Assembly (NCBI GenBank): GCA_013397075.1
Contig: VWZS01000653.1
Span: forward strand, 62,001-126,000
From: Rhabdornis inornatus
Taxonomy: Eukaryota; Chordata; Aves; Passeriformes; Rhabdornithidae
Length of the DNA stretch: 64,000 nt
Direction: 5' to 3'
Shown: piece by piece, positions 63,227 through 64,000 of the stretch
How the letters are laid out: every line of letters starts with the position of its first letter
Numbering within the stretch: the first letter of the stretch is position 1
The notes under the pieces: generated by a model
Seen by the model: only the letters and a program-made list of their open reading frames with translations
What the model was told of the DNA's origin: nothing
The model's database searches: none
Position numbers and translations under genes: made by a program

Positions 63227-64000
63227 AGTTAATTATGTACAAACACTCTTTCTTGTTTACTGGGAAAGAACAGGAAAATCGATTATAATGTAAATTGCTC
63301 TATTGTCCACCTCCTTCATATAGTATCCTTTCCTGGCTGTTAGAGTGACACTTCACAGTATTGCTTTGGTAGATGTTTGTGGAAATTGAAGCACGGGATG
63401 CAAGAACTGTGGATGATATATTTTTTCTCTTGTCTATGAAATATAGGCATTTTGGGGAAGCTCTGAAAAAGATGAGGGATTAGATTCTAGATGAACTCTG
63501 CTAAAATGTAGAGCACAGGAGTTACAGGAGAGTTATGCTGTGTTAAATCAGGGTGATTTAGTTGTTATTTGAACAATAAGGAGTTTTTGCAGAGGAGATA
63601 AGGGAAAGAAAAAGACCATAAAGGTTATTGTGGGGATGCTGGAATTGGATAGTTTGGATAAGCCAGGAAATTAATGTCTGGGGAAGAGAAAAGGGACCAA
63701 AATATTTCAGAAAGCTCTTACACTAAAACAAAATACAGCTGAGAGGGAACTAGGAGTTTTACAAGGATATTAAGTATTGCTAACTTGTTCACTGACAGTG
63801 CACACCCATCTAATTCATAATTTTGTATTCAGTGAAATAACACGTCAAGATTCACTTGGTTTAGAAAAGAGAGATAACCACAAGGATTTTCTCTGATTGT
63901 AGCCTGGATTATCTGAATTTGCTAAAAGTAAAAGATCAGTCTTCTGAATTTCATGTCTAAAGTGACGAGAACAGCAAGTATATTCAAACAAGCACAAAGG

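Larger units (their letters stand above)
50836..64000 (-). other. Partial intron upstream of the laminin-G exon
   Basis: This is the 3' part of the preceding intron on the minus strand, ending at the acceptor TTCTCTGCAG (50836). Its phase (two bases of the next codon lie downstream) means the missing upstream exon must end with one base of a codon, probably the second Gly of a laminin-G YxGG motif. I did not recognise that exon before the right edge. The interval holds a CCAA microsatellite (52638-52668), a probable short LTR (56702-56973), T-rich and A/C-rich tracts (60961-61065, 61436-61634) and a palindrome (63203-63226). The rest is AT-rich with no supported gene; the longest open frame (59699-60106 plus) has no recognisable domain. 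Confidence 0.7.

Noticed and set aside
1..64000. CRISPR arrays, bacterial operons, phage or plasmid features
   Set aside because: The spliced metazoan exons, CR1 and LTR content show vertebrate nuclear DNA. The short tandem repeats lack the spacer structure of a CRISPR array.

Overview
The window looks like avian, probably songbird-type, nuclear DNA. It is AT-rich and mostly non-coding, with a decayed CR1-type LINE, a CR1-like 3' tail and several solo LTRs of endogenous retroviruses. One LTR (48871-49548) I recognise as the common avian ERVL-type LTR. There are no bacterial operons, CRISPR arrays, tRNAs or rRNAs.

The only cellular gene I can support is on the minus strand: two internal exons of a contactin-associated protein (CASPR/neurexin superfamily) gene. 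The upstream exon (50664-50835) encodes the end of a laminin-G domain. The downstream exon (6479-6585) encodes a six-cysteine EGF-like domain. Both have consensus splice sites, and the split arginine codon joining them (AG|G) is in phase. The intron between them is about 44.1 kb. The joined sequence is closest, from memory, to CNTNAP2, but the paralogue is not proven. The rest of the window is therefore three introns: part of the next one downstream (1-6478), the full 44-kb intron (6586-50663), and part of the one upstream (50836-64000).

Layout by region. 1-6.5 kb: a GC- and CpG-rich block with degenerate internal repeats (1310-1830), a CR1-like tail near 2.0 kb and an ERV LTR near 4.1-4.5 kb. 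6.5-20 kb: the EGF exon, a G/T-rich tract, a possible decayed reverse-transcriptase scrap near 10.4 kb and a 333-bp LTR at 14.2 kb. 20-32 kb: a 327-bp LTR abutting a 1.5-kb decayed CR1 fragment, and a 648-bp LTR at 30.8 kb. 32-50 kb: microsatellites, a 732-bp LTR at 41.6 kb, a 621-bp LTR at 46.3 kb and a 678-bp LTR at 48.9 kb. 50-64 kb: the laminin-G exon, a probable 272-bp LTR at 56.7 kb and an almost pure A/C tract at 61.4 kb.

Seven of the eight LTR calls are bounded by matching 5- or 6-bp direct repeats next to TG...CA ends; one of these (48871) needs a single extra base at its left junction. That pattern is what solo LTRs leave. I found no intact retroviral or LINE reading frame. I did not find a previously undescribed system. 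The most noteworthy points are the very large intron, extra glycosylation sequons in the EGF loop, the same flanking hexamer at two unrelated LTRs, and the isolated CpG-rich block.
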